DNA of 64,000 nucleotides from CAWABB01 sp963701735 (GCA_963701735.1 CAVPBI010000019.1:62001-126000); one strand, 5' to 3'. Shown: positions 7,323 to 16,647, numbered from the stretch's first letter. Notes: generated by a model not told the origin, from the letters alone. Program-made: numbers and translations.

Positions 7323-7847
7323 TTGAAACGCTCACTGGTGGTCGCGATCGCGGCCGTTCTGCTTGCTTCCTGCGGTACGGCCCCGGAGCTCACGCACACC
7401 CCGCAGGTCGCACAGGGGACTGAACCGTCCTATGTCGTCGGTCCCGTCGAGCGGACGTACCTGAACGACCCGGCGTGGCCCGCGTTCTCGGAGGTCTACG
7501 ACTCGACGCGTATCGAGCCTCAGTTCATTGAAATGATCCGGACGACGTACGAAGGGGAGGAGTGCCTGGTCTTCTTCGGGGCGTGGTGCAGCGACAGCAA
7601 GCGGGATCTGCCGCGGTTTCTGAAGATTGCGGACGGGGCGGGATTGCCGCCGGCGAAGATCACGCTCTATTCCCTGGATCGGACGAAAAAGAGCCCCGAC
7701 GGGTTGACGGCCCGGTACAGGATCGAATTCGTCCCCACATTCATCGTGCTGAAGGACGGCGTGGAGGTTGGTCGTATTACGGAGTCCCCGAGGGTATCCG
7801 TTGAGGCTGACCTGCTGACGATTCTGGCGGCCGCCCGGGCGAAGTGA
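7323..7847 (+). CDS. Thioredoxin-like lipoprotein
   Basis: 174 residues from a TTG start placed 9 nt after GGAGG. N-terminal lipoprotein signal: KRSLVVAIAAVLLASC, with lipobox LASC (Cys about residue 16). The mature part is a thioredoxin fold with active site 'FFGAWCSDSKRD' (CxxS, not CxxC) and cis-Pro segment 'EFVPTFIVL'. A single active-site Cys argues against a simple dithiol oxidoreductase; related CxxS/CSDS thioredoxin-like proteins are uncharacterised. The 3' end overlaps htpX by 71 nt in convergent orientation. Anchored on the periplasmic side of a membrane by inference. Confidence 0.8.
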   Translation: MKRSLVVAIAAVLLASCGTAPELTHTPQVAQGTEPSYVVGPVERTYLNDPAWPAFSEVYDSTRIEPQFIEMIRTTYEGEECLVFFGAWCSDSKRDLPRFLKIADGAGLPPAKITLYSLDRTKKSPDGLTARYRIEFVPTFIVLKDGVEVGRITESPRVSVEADLLTILAAARAK

Positions 7848-8823
7848 CGCTCTCCTGGTAGGCCATCGCCGAGAGGATCATGATCCGCCGCTTGATTGGC
7901 GGATGCGTCGCGAACAGGTCGGCAAGAAATCCCTCCCGGTCGTTCACCTCGCGGGCGAGCGGGTCCGCGATGCAGAGGTGCGCGGTGCCTTTCTTGATCG
8001 AGCGCGTCGGTTCCGTTGCCCGGTCGATCTTCGTGAGTGCCGACGCGAGCGCGGCAGGGTTTCTGGTCAGCTCAGCCGCTGACGCGTCGGCGAGATACTC
8101 GCGCTGACGCGAAACTGCCATTGCCAGCAGGCGCGAGATCACCGGTGCGAGCACGACCGCGATCGCGAAGATGATGAGGACGAAAGGTCCTCCACCGCCG
8201 CCCTTCTTCGAACTACTTCTCCCCTTCAGCGCTCCGGCGCGCATGGCGCGAAGTCCCAGCTCGGTCAGCAGCATCACCGTCCCGATCAGCGCAGCGACGA
8301 TCGTCATCAGCCGGATGTCGAAATTCCGGATGTGGCTCATCTCGTGCGCCACCACAGCCTGCAACTCCTCGCGCGTCAGTTGCGAGAGGAGCCCCTCGGT
8401 GACGGCGATGCTGGCGTTCGACGGCTCGGTGCCCGTCGCGAACGCATTGGGGTCGGCGTCGGGAATCACGTACAACGCCGGCCTGGGGATGCCCGCCGCG
8501 ATGGCCATCTCGTCCGCGACGTTCACGTACTGTCGGTACGACGCGTTCGCTTCGTCGATCGGAACGGCGCCCGAGGAACCGAGCACTGTCTTCGCACCGG
8601 ACGTCAGGCTTGACACGGCGGCGAACGACCCGTACAACAGCGCGCCCAGCGTCACGACAGGCAACCCGCCGAGAAACGATTCCGGGTCTCCGGGAACAAT
8701 GCCCAGGACCGTCGCGTCGAACCCCAGGCCGATCAATCCCACGAGGAGCGCGAACCCCGCCATCACAAAGAGGGTGTTGCGGCGGTTCGCCGCCTGTTGC
8801 TCGTAGATGTTCCGCGGGTTCAT
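7777..8823 (-). CDS. htpX: M48-family zinc metalloprotease, HtpX-like
   Basis: 348 residues. N-terminal membrane helices (about 17-35 and 53-72), the zinc motif HEMSH at 160-164, a membrane hairpin around 172-190 and 215-240, and the third ligand Glu in 'QREYLADASAAEL'. Length is longer than E. coli HtpX (293) because of an N-terminal and C-terminal Pro/Ser-rich extension. It is an inner-membrane protease for damaged membrane proteins. It follows lemA by 27 nt; lemA-htpX pairs are common across bacteria. Confidence 0.9.
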   Translation of the reverse strand: MNPRNIYEQQAANRRNTLFVMAGFALLVGLIGLGFDATVLGIVPGDPESFLGGLPVVTLGALLYGSFAAVSSLTSGAKTVLGSSGAVPIDEANASYRQYVNVADEMAIAAGIPRPALYVIPDADPNAFATGTEPSNASIAVTEGLLSQLTREELQAVVAHEMSHIRNFDIRLMTIVAALIGTVMLLTELGLRAMRAGALKGRSSSKKGGGGGPFVLIIFAIAVVLAPVISRLLAMAVSRQREYLADASAAELTRNPAALASALTKIDRATEPTRSIKKGTAHLCIADPLAREVNDREGFLADLFATHPPIKRRIMILSAMAYQESVTSPGRPPESSAGQPQRIPSGTP

Positions 8824-8850
8824 CGGGCGGCTCCCCTGCGTTCGCGCCGA

Positions 8851-9417
8851 TCACTTCTTGAGCGACAGATCGACGTTCGGGACGGCGCGCTCGGCGGCGT
8901 CAGTGATCTCGAACAGCTCGGACCGCGTGAAGCCGAAGATTCCGGCGATGACGTTGCCCGGGAAGACCTCCTGGGAGATATTGAACTTGGTCGCGATGTC
9001 GTTGTAGAACTGCCGTGCGAAGCTGATTTTGTTTTCCGTGCTCGACAGCTCCTCCTGCAGCTGGCGGACGTTCTCATTCGACTTCAGTGCCGGGTAGCTC
9101 TCGGCCAGCGCGAACAGGCGTGTGAGTGCGCCTGTGAGCGCGTTCTCCTTCGCGGCGGCGTCAGCGACCCCCGAGGCGCCTACTGCGGCATTCCGCGCCG
9201 CAATGACCTTCTGCAGGGTCTCCTGCTCGAACTCCATGATTCCTTTGACCGAATTGACGAGGTTCGGAATCAGGTCGTGCCTCCGCTTGAGCTGGACGTC
9301 GATTTGCCTCCATCCGTTCTGCACCTGGTTGCGCAGCGTGACAAGCTTGTTGTACTGCCCGACGACCCAGAGAGCGAGGACGGCCACCACAATGAGAAGA
9401 ACCACAAGGAACGTCAT
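8851..9417 (-). CDS. lemA: LemA family protein
   Basis: 188 residues: a short N-terminal membrane helix (residues 2-20), then the all-helical LemA domain with 'YNKLVTLRNQVQNGWRQID' and 'QLKRRHDLIPNLVNSVKG', 'YPALKSNENVRQLQEEL' and 'ARQFYNDIATKFN', which are hallmarks of the family. N-terminus likely outside or short, with the bulk periplasmic; biochemical role unknown, often linked to the adjacent M48 protease. Ribosome-binding site AGAGGAGA; promoter at 9454-9482. Confidence 0.93.
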   Translation of the reverse strand: MTFLVVLLIVVAVLALWVVGQYNKLVTLRNQVQNGWRQIDVQLKRRHDLIPNLVNSVKGIMEFEQETLQKVIAARNAAVGASGVADAAAKENALTGALTRLFALAESYPALKSNENVRQLQEELSSTENKISFARQFYNDIATKFNISQEVFPGNVIAGIFGFTRSELFEITDAAERAVPNVDLSLKK

Positions 9418-9453
9418 ACCTGTCTCCTCTGTCTGTAGGAACGGAACCCGTCA

Positions 9454-9482
9454 AACGTAGGAAGTCGCCGCGGGGAAGTCAA
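9454..9482 (-). promoter_or_regulatory. Promoter of lemA-htpX
   Basis: Minus strand TTGACT, 17-bp spacer, TACGTTTG (exact TAnnTTTG). It is back to back with the promoter of the TPR gene, only 12 bp apart. Confidence 0.7.
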
Positions 9483-9494
9483 GCCACGGTTTTG

Positions 9495-9523
9495 TTGACA
9501 TTCGACAGTGATTTGGCTATCTT
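9495..9523 (+). promoter_or_regulatory. Promoter of the TolB/TPR gene
   Basis: TTGACA, 17-bp spacer, TATCTTTG. Predicted start of transcription is near 9530, only about 4 nt before the ATG at 9534, so the mRNA would be effectively leaderless. Confidence 0.7.
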
Positions 9524-9533
9524 TGCCGGCGAT

Positions 9534-12131
9534 ATGGGTTCCGGCGATCAAAGCAGCCTCAGTGATGCTGAGCGGAAGAATCTGCTCGACGAGATCCGAC
9601 GTCGGGCAGAGCAGGCCGAGACAGAGCGGCTTGACCAGGACGAACAACTCTCATCGGAGGCGGAGCCCGCGCTGCCCGCAGGCGGGGAGGTCGCGCCGAA
9701 AGAGCCTGAGGCCGGACCACCCGAATCCTTGCAGACCCCCGCAGAGGCTGTCGAAGCGCAGGCAGCCATGCCGTTTCCCCTTCCTGTTCCGGAGGCGCAA
9801 GAACCTCCCGCGAAACCGGCGGAGTTTGCAGCTGCACCGGAGGTTTCCGAGGAACGGATCGCCATCCTCAAGGAGCGTCTCACGATCGCCATCGACCGCG
9901 GGAAAGTCGATCGTGCATCGTCGATCCTGAACGAGCTCCGTCATCTTGTCCCTGACGATACATCGCTCCCCGATTTCGACGTTCGTCTCAAGGCGCTGAC
10001 CGTTTCGAACGCGCCTCCCGAGCCGCCGCCACCTCCGCCAGTCGCAGAAGCGCTTCCGAGTGCCCCTGCGCCGGCTCCCAAGGAGGCGGCCGGTCGCAAG
10101 TCGCGGGGCCCCTCAAAGAAGTCGACTTCGGAGATGCTGGAAGAAGCGTACGCTCTGTATCAGCAGGAGAAGTACGATCGCGCGCTGAAGCAGGTTGCCG
10201 AAGTCCTCACCCTTGAACCCGATAACGAAGAAGCGATCGGTCTTCAGGAGCAGATCGAGAAGGCGAAGCAGATTTCCGACTTGATCCGTTCGGAAGAGCA
10301 GAAGCGGAAGGCCGAAGAAGCCGCGGCCCATCCCGCGCCTGCGGCACCGCCCCCCATTCCTCTCGGGGGCGAGGACAAGGATTTCTGGGGCGCGGAGACA
10401 AAGCCTGCGCCGACGGACGGGCTCGACCTGCAGCCGGAAGAGAAGGGGCCTGTGGGTCCGCCGAAGCCGCCCGTGACGCAGCGGCTTGCGGAGCAGCTCT
10501 CCCGCGTCACGATTCCGTGGAAGCCGATTGCGGCGGTCGCGCTGATTGTTCTTGCGGGAATCGTCGGGTATGTCGTGGTGGACAACATCAAGAACGCGGT
10601 CGCCCCGCCCGCGGCCTCAATCGTTGTGCTGCCGCCTTCCGTGCCCGGCGAGGAGCCGGGGACCCGCTACATTGTGGACGGATTCCTCGAGGACCTCGTC
10701 GGCGATCTAACGCTGGCGAGCGACCTGCACGTGACAGCGGTGCCGACCGTCCTTGCGTACCGGGGATCTGCCACGCCTCCGCGCATCATTGCGCGGACAG
10801 TCGGTGCAAGCCATTATCTGCAGTGGTCGATTTCGCGCGTCGGGGAGAAACTGCTTGTGCAGACCAATCTCCACGACACCAGTGAAGCGGAAGCGGTCTG
10901 GGTGAACAGGCTCGAAGCGACGCCCCGCGAGTTGTCCGGAGCCCGGCTGGAGCTCGCGCGCGGGATCCTCGCGGCGCTCGAGATGAAGCCGGACGCGGAG
11001 AACGAGGCTCTGTTGCGGCGGGTGCCGACGCGCAGCGCCGCGGCGTACGATTCCTACCTTCGTGGCCGGGAGATGGTCCGGAGATACGGTGGCGACTCGC
11101 TCGCCCTCGCGGCGGCGTTCTACGCCGATGCGGTGGCGAAAGATTCCGGCTTTGCCGACGCCCACGCAGCGCTCGGGTGGGCGACGATGCTGACCTATGA
11201 GAACTCGTCGGAGCCGCTGCCGCAGTATCTCGTGCAATCGCTCGGGTCCGTCCAGAAAGCGTTGCAGCTGGGCCTGAAGAATTCCGAAGTCTTCCGGACC
11301 TGGAGCCTGATCGAGCTCTATCGCGGGCAGAACGACAAGGCGCTGGAGCGTGTGGAAGATGCTGCACGCGTAGGGGCAAGTGACGCCGAGACGTGGAGGC
11401 GGCTGGCGATCATGCGACTGGCGAAGCGGGACTACGATGGCGCGGTCGCGGCGGCCACCAGGGCTGTTGCCATTGATCCCGGCAACGAGGTGTCTCACTC
11501 CGTGCTCGGCAACATCCATCAGTTCCTCGGGCAATTCGTCCAGACCGGGGTAGACTCGCGGGCGTCGCTGGATGCCGCGCTCGCGGCTTACGATCGGGGG
11601 CTGCGGCTGGCCGCAGACCGGAGCGCGTACGGTGCGGGGGTGTATTCAGATCTGCTTGTTTCGATCCGGCAGCCTGCGCGCGCGGAACAGTTGCTGCTCG
11701 ACAGGAGCGCGCGGGTCGGGAACGATTATGTGGAATACTACAAGCTTGCCCGTGTGAAGCAGGCGGCGGGACGTCCAAAGGACGCATGGACGCGTGATCT
11801 GATCACCGCGCAAACCCTGTTGCAGTCACGGTTGCGCCAGGTTCCGGGGGATGCATTCGCCAATGCATTTCTCGGGCTGACGTACACGAGACTGGGGCAA
11901 TTCAAGGAGGCCGCGGCGGCCAACCGCCGGGCACGGGAACTCTCGCCATCGGGCACCGATGTTCAGTACCTGACTGCACGGATGTTCGCCCTGCAGAGGG
12001 AGAAGACCCGGGCGCTTGAAGCGCTCGAAAAGGCGGTCCGGGCGCGCTACAGCCTGCCGGATCTGCTCGATATGGATCTGTACAACCTCCGTTCCGATGA
12101 GGCTTTGCTTCCCATCATTACCCGCCAATAA
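9534..12131 (+). CDS. Membrane protein with TolB-like domain and TPR repeats
   Basis: 865 residues from ATG 9534. N-terminal 190 residues are acidic and Pro-rich with a helical segment; a TPR-like unit 'LYQQEKYDRALKQV' lies near residue 215; a membrane helix 'IAAVALIVLAGIVGYVVV' near residue 340 separates it from an exported part. That part begins 'SIVVLPPSVPGEEPG' and has the TolB-like/FlgO-type domain ('VDGFLEDLVGDLT', 'ARTVGASHYLQWS'), followed by about eight TPR-like helical pairs ('ADAHAALGWATML', 'AFANAFLGLTYTRLGQFKEA'). Such proteins resemble the C-terminal halves of adenylate-cyclase-like TPR regulators but there is no cyclase or kinase domain. Likely a scaffold at the inner membrane. 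An alternative start (TTG 9492) would lie upstream of the promoter's -10. Confidence 0.75.
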   Translation: MGSGDQSSLSDAERKNLLDEIRRRAEQAETERLDQDEQLSSEAEPALPAGGEVAPKEPEAGPPESLQTPAEAVEAQAAMPFPLPVPEAQEPPAKPAEFAAAPEVSEERIAILKERLTIAIDRGKVDRASSILNELRHLVPDDTSLPDFDVRLKALTVSNAPPEPPPPPPVAEALPSAPAPAPKEAAGRKSRGPSKKSTSEMLEEAYALYQQEKYDRALKQVAEVLTLEPDNEEAIGLQEQIEKAKQISDLIRSEEQKRKAEEAAAHPAPAAPPPIPLGGEDKDFWGAETKPAPTDGLDLQPEEKGPVGPPKPPVTQRLAEQLSRVTIPWKPIAAVALIVLAGIVGYVVVDNIKNAVAPPAASIVVLPPSVPGEEPGTRYIVDGFLEDLVGDLTLASDLHVTAVPTVLAYRGSATPPRIIARTVGASHYLQWSISRVGEKLLVQTNLHDTSEAEAVWVNRLEATPRELSGARLELARGILAALEMKPDAENEALLRRVPTRSAAAYDSYLRGREMVRRYGGDSLALAAAFYADAVAKDSGFADAHAALGWATMLTYENSSEPLPQYLVQSLGSVQKALQLGLKNSEVFRTWSLIELYRGQNDKALERVEDAARVGASDAETWRRLAIMRLAKRDYDGAVAAATRAVAIDPGNEVSHSVLGNIHQFLGQFVQTGVDSRASLDAALAAYDRGLRLAADRSAYGAGVYSDLLVSIRQPARAEQLLLDRSARVGNDYVEYYKLARVKQAAGRPKDAWTRDLITAQTLLQSRLRQVPGDAFANAFLGLTYTRLGQFKEAAAANRRARELSPSGTDVQYLTARMFALQREKTRALEALEKAVRARYSLPDLLDMDLYNLRSDEALLPIITRQ

Positions 12132-12138
12132 CGCAGTG

Positions 12139-12155
12139 CCAACGCCAGGCGTTGG
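12139..12155 (+). terminator. Hairpin after the TPR gene
   Basis: CCAACGC-CAG-GCGTTGG, a perfect 7-bp stem starting 8 nt after the stop, followed only by TTCCC. A weak intrinsic terminator or transcript-end stabiliser. Confidence 0.45.
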
Positions 12156-12177
12156 TTCCCAGCCCGTTCCCGTTTCG

Positions 12178-12206
12178 TTGACATTCCCCGCAGTATTGGA
12201 TATATT
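12178..12206 (+). promoter_or_regulatory. Promoter of the coiled-coil gene
   Basis: TTGACA, 17-bp spacer, TATATTTC. Predicted start near 12213, 6-7 nt before the ATG at 12220: another near-leaderless arrangement. Confidence 0.7.
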
Positions 12207-12219
12207 TCTGTTCTGAATC

Positions 12220-15200
12220 ATGGACGACGCGACTCGACAGGAGCGACGCAAGAAGGCCGGTGATTTCCTGAAGATGGCGGACAAGCTGTACAAAGGGTCC
12301 GACCTCGACGGGGCAATGCGGCTTGTTCATGCGGCGATGGAAGCGGACCCGCAGAATCCGTACGCTGTCGCCTACAAAGAGCGCATTCTCGTCGCCATCG
12401 AGGCTCGCGACCGCAAGGCGGCCGAGCCCCAGCCCGCGAAGCCCGCACCGGCTCCGCCTGCGGCAAAGCCCACGACACCGCCGCCCTCTCCCCCTGCAGC
12501 ACCGAATCCAAGGACCAGCACGGCCCCCGATGCCGATCAGAATCGCCTCGATGAGGCGGAGGGGCAGCGGCGCGCCCTTGAGGACGAGGCGCGTCTGAAC
12601 GCCATCGCGGAGGCAAAGCGCAAGACGGAGCAGGAGGCACGCCAGCGGCGCGAGGAAGAAGAACGCCACCGCGCCGAGGAGGAAGTCCGCCGCAGGCTCG
12701 AAGAAGCGCAGCGCAAGCTCGAGGAAGACCGTGCGCGCCTCGAAGAGGAGAAGGCCCGCCGGCTCAAGGAAGAAGAGGCCCGCAAGAAAGAGGATGCGGC
12801 ACGCCGCGAGCGCGAGGAGAAGGAGCGGCTGCGCCTGGAGGAGTTGACGCGCCAGAAGGCCGCTGAAGAAGCCCGGCGTGCCCTGGAAGAGGAGCGGAAG
12901 CGGCTGGAGGAAGAGACCGCAAAGAAGCTCGAAGCCGAGCGGAAGCGGTACGAAGAAGAGATGCGGGCCCGCCTCGAAGAAGAACGGCGGAAGGCGGAAG
13001 AGCAGGCCCGCAAGGAGCAAGCAGCAGCCGAAGCCCGCCGGAAAGAAGAAGAGAAGCGGCTCAAGGAAATCGAAAAGGAAACCCTCAAGCGACTCGAAGC
13101 CGAGAAGAAACGCATCGAGGAAGAGCTTGAGGCCCGCGCCCGCGAGGAGCGCAAGAAGTTCGAGGAGATGAAGAGGGTCGAGCAGGAAGCCGCCGAGGCC
13201 CGTGCGCTCGAGGAGCGCAAGAAATTCGAAGAGATGAGGAGGGTCGAGCAGGAAGCCGCCGAGGCCCGTGCGCTCGAGGAGCGCAAGAAGTTCGAAGAGA
13301 TGAAGCGGGTCGTGCAGGAAGCCGCCGAGGCCCGTGCGCTCGAGGAGCGCAAGAAGTTCGAAGAGATGAAGAGGGTCGAGCAGGAAGCCGCAGAGGCGCG
13401 CAGGCGAGAAGAGGAAGAGCGCGTGCGGCAGCTTGAGCTCGAGGCCCAGAGAAGACTCGAGGAAGTCATCCGCAAAGAGCAGCAGTCAGCGGAAATGCTG
13501 CGCCAGGCGGAAGAAGAGAAGATCCGCCGTCTGGAGGAGGAGTCCCAGGAGAAGCTGGCCGAGCTCCGCCGGAAAGAAGCGGAAGCGGCCGAGGCGATGC
13601 GCCTCGCGGAAGAGAAGCGGGCCCAGGAGCTGGAGCAGGTGAAATTGCGCCTCGAGGAACAGCGTCGCCAGCTGGAGGAAGAGACGGAGCGGAGACTTGC
13701 GGCCGAGCGCGAGCGCCTCGAAGAGCTGAAGCGCCAGGAGGCGGATGAGGCCCGGCGGAAGGCCGAGGAAGAGGTTCGGCTCCAGCTCGAATCGGAAATC
13801 CGGGCGAAACTCGATGCCGAACGACGCGAGCTGGAGGAGCGTCTGCGGGCCGAGCAGGAGGCTTCAGAGGCCCGTGCTCTCGAGGAGCGCAAGAAGTTCG
13901 AAGAGATGAAGCGGGCGAGCAGGAGGCCGCTGAGGCCCGTGCTCTCGAGGAGCGCAAGAAGTTCGAAGAGATGAAGAGGGTCGAGCAGGAGGCTTCAGAG
14001 GCCCGCGCCCTCGAGGAGCGCAAGAAGTTCGAAGAGATGAAGCGGGCCGAGCAGGAGGCCGCTGAGGCCCGTGCTCTTGAGGAGCGCAAGAAGTTCGAAG
14101 AGATGAAGAGGGTCGAGCAGGAGGCAGCCGAAACGCGCCGGCGGGAGGAAGAACAGCGGCTGCGCGAGGTGGAGGACGAGCTCAAGCGCCGCCTCGAAGA
14201 GGAACGCGCACGGCTCGTGGAGGAAAAGGCACGGCTCGAAGAAGAAGCGAAGTCGAAACTGGCGGAAGAAAAGCGCCGCATCGACGAGCAGCGGAAGAAG
14301 GAGCAGTACGAGCTCCTGGAAGCGCGCCGCCAGGCCGAGGAGCTCGCCCGACGCCAGATCGAGGAAGAATACAGCCGGAAGCTGGCCGAGGAGCAGGAAA
14401 AGCTGGCGAACGAGCAACGGCGGATCTTCGAGCGGGAAAGCATGAAGATCGAGGAAGAGGCGTACCGGAAAGCCGACGAAGAGAAGCAGCGACAGATCGC
14501 GGAAGAGAAGCTGGAAGCCGAGCAGGAACAGACCCGCCGCGCCGTCGAAGACCTCGAAAGGGAACGACAGCAGGAAGAACAGCGACGCCACGACGAGGAA
14601 GAGCGGCACCAGTATGAAGAGGCGGTCCGCCAGGCCATCGAAGAAGGGCGCCGCCTGGCCCAGGAAAAGAAAGTGGCCGGATACCTCGCGCGGGCATCGG
14701 AGTTCGTGACGGACGCCAAGTTTGACGAGGCGCTCAAAGAGGTGACCAAGGTCTTCCGCATCGACCCCCCCAATCAGGCTGCCCGCGACTTCGAGCAGGC
14801 CATCTACGCGGCACGCGAAGACTATCAGCGGAAGCAGGAGGAAGCCCGGCGACTGCAGGAGGACCAGCGCGTGCGGGTCGAAGAGCTGCAGCACAAGCTT
14901 GAAGAGCAGGCGCGGCTGGAGGAAGAGGAGCAGCGACGGCCTGGCCATCCGCGAGGCGAAGATCGCCGGCTGCCTCCAGAAGGCCCGGGAATTTGTCCGT
15001 GCGAATGCTTACGACAAGGCTCTCAACGAAATCGAGACCGTCTATGGCCTCGATCCGGGACACGCGGAAGCGCAGGAGCTCGAGCACAAGATCCTGGAAG
15101 CGCAGCTCAAGGAGAGCCAGCTGATGCAGGTCTCCGTGAAGCGCTCGCGCGAAGAAGAGGCGTGGAGGTCTGAGGAGGCGCACAAGGCCGAGGTCGCGCG

Positions 15201-15539
15201 CGAAGGACGCGAGGCCCTCAGGAAGGAAACCGCAGAGACGTACCGCGGCATGCTCAAGCAAGCCTGGGTGGACGGCCAGCCAACGAACGAGGAAAAGGCG
15301 ATGCTGGAGGTGGTCCGCCTGTCGCTCGGCATCCCGAGGGCGAGCACGCGATCATCGAGCGCGAGGTCCAGATCGAGACCTACACCGAGGCGCTCCTCTC
15401 GGCGTTCCGCTCAGGCGTCCTGACGCGGGAGGACAAACGGACGCAGGAGAACATCCGTCAGCTGTACGGCGTTACCAAGGAAGACCATCTTGTGATTGAA
15501 GCTGGCATCATGAAAGACCTCCGCCAGAGCGGCGGATGA
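12220..15539 (+). CDS. Giant Glu/Lys/Arg helical protein with TPR-like and TerB-like ends, three frameshifts
   Basis: Read across three frame changes the product would be about 1,105 residues. N-terminus: a TPR-like helix pair ('LDGAMRLVHAAMEADPQNP') and a Pro-rich linker. Residues about 105-820: almost uninterrupted E/K/R/A helix containing eight 22-residue repeats. C-terminus: two more TPR-like units ('FDEALKEVTKVFRIDPPN', 'YDKALNEIETVYGLDPGH') and a helical domain ('AWVDGQPTNEEKAMLEVV' ... 'GVLTREDKRTQENI') resembling TerB-like modules. Frame changes: a C missing at 13911-13916 in repeat 5 (GGGCGAG where sister repeats have GGGCCGAG); a shift near 14932-14942; one C missing from a C-run at 15333-15335. 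The conserved protein continues after each, pointing to base-calling errors or very recent lesions. Paired with the upstream TPR gene. Confidence 0.7.
13132..13395 (+). repeat. Four 66-bp in-frame tandem repeats
   Basis: Units at 13132, 13198, 13264 and 13330, each coding 22 residues of the type ARALEERKKFEEMKRVEQEA plus AE. They differ by only a few bases. Twenty-two residues equals two hendecads, compatible with a straight coiled coil or a single stable ER/K helix. Confidence 0.9.
13870..14132 (+). repeat. Second array of four 66-bp repeats, first unit one base short
   Basis: Units at 13870 (65 bp), 13935, 14001 and 14067, same 22-residue motif as the array at 13132. The 1-bp shortfall in the first unit causes the first frameshift of the host gene. 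Confidence 0.9.
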
Positions 15540-15561
15540 TGGACATCGACACCGAAGGCAT

Positions 15562-16647
15562 ATGGCACTGAAACGTATCGGCATCCTCACTGGCGGCGGC
15601 GATTGCCCCGGACTGAACGCCGTGATCCGGAGCATCGCAAAGCCGGCCATGGCACATTTCAACTCGACCGTCATCGGCATCATCGACGGCTTCGAAGGGC
15701 TGGTGGAAGGGCGGGCTCGCGAGCTGACGCCGCTGGACGTCAGCGGGATCATCCATCAGGGCGGCACGATCCTGGGCACGTCCAACAAAGGCGACCCGTT
15801 CCATTTCCCGATGGGGGAGCGGACCAACATCAAGATCGTGGACGCGTCGGATCAGGTCCTGAACACGTATCGCAACCTCAAGCTGGATGTCCTGATCGCG
15901 ATCGGTGGCGATGGCACGATGACCATCGCCAACAAGCTGTCCGGCATGGGCTTGAACGTCATCGGCGTTCCGAAGACGATCGACAACGACCTCGAGGCGA
16001 CGGACATCACGTTCGGTCACGATTCGGCGCGCGCCGTCGCAACTGAAGCGCTCGACCGGCTCTCGACCACCGCCTCCGCGCATCACCGCGTCATGGTGAT
16101 GGAAACAATGGGGCGCTATGCCGGATGGATCGCGCTCGGCGCAGGCGTGGCGGCCGGGGCGGATATCATCCTGATCCCCGAGATCCCGTTTTCGTGGGAC
16201 AAGGTGTATGAGGCCGTGCTGAAACGGAGCAGGGGCGCGAAGTTCAGCATCGTCTGCGTCGCGGAGGGGGCGAAGCCTGCGGGAGGGGACGTCTCGGTCA
16301 AGGAGATGGACAAGAAACGCACGGATCCCGTGCGCCTGGGCGGCATCGGCGAGCTCATCTCGAAGAATATCGAGGATGAAACCGGCCAGGAGACGCGCGT
16401 CACCGTCCTCGGGCACATCCAGCGCGGCGGCAGCCCGACGGCTTACGACAGGATCCTTGCCACGCGGTTCGGCGCGGTTGCGCTCCAGGCTGCATCCCGG
16501 GGCGAGTTCGGGGTCATGACCAGCCTCCAGCGGAACCAGGTGGTGACCGTGCCGCTGAAGACCGCCATCGGCAAGCAGCGGCTCGTCCCGCCCGATTCGC
16601 AGCTCGTGTTCATCGCGCGCGCGGTCGGCGCGGTGTTCGGGGACTGA
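15562..16647 (+). CDS. pfkA: 6-phosphofructokinase
   Basis: 361 residues, PfkA fold. Visible: nucleotide-binding 'GILTGGGDCPGLNAVIR', 'AIGGDGTMTIA' (Gly at the E. coli 104 position, as in ATP-dependent enzymes) and 'GVPKTIDNDLEATD' (Lys at the E. coli 124 position, as in PPi-dependent and mixed-clade enzymes), catalytic Asp in TIDND, 'METMGRYAGWIAL' and 'GHIQRGGSPTAYDR'. It phosphorylates fructose 6-phosphate to the 1,6-bisphosphate. The G/K combination belongs to the mixed 'group III' type, so the phosphoryl donor (ATP, or possibly PPi) is not settled. Starts 22 nt after the coiled-coil gene; no separate promoter seen. Confidence 0.93.
   Translation: MALKRIGILTGGGDCPGLNAVIRSIAKPAMAHFNSTVIGIIDGFEGLVEGRARELTPLDVSGIIHQGGTILGTSNKGDPFHFPMGERTNIKIVDASDQVLNTYRNLKLDVLIAIGGDGTMTIANKLSGMGLNVIGVPKTIDNDLEATDITFGHDSARAVATEALDRLSTTASAHHRVMVMETMGRYAGWIALGAGVAAGADIILIPEIPFSWDKVYEAVLKRSRGAKFSIVCVAEGAKPAGGDVSVKEMDKKRTDPVRLGGIGELISKNIEDETGQETRVTVLGHIQRGGSPTAYDRILATRFGAVALQAASRGEFGVMTSLQRNQVVTVPLKTAIGKQRLVPPDSQLVFIARAVGAVFGD

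Noticed and set aside
12537..13892. A 451-residue open frame on the minus strand opposite the coiled-coil gene
   Set aside because: Its sequence is almost only Ser, Arg and Ala, exactly the antisense image of GAG/AAG/CGC codons; no promoter or ribosome-binding site.
13132..14132. CRISPR or mobile-repeat interpretation of the 66-bp repeats
   Set aside because: Repeats are contiguous, in frame and coding; there are no unique spacers and no cas genes.
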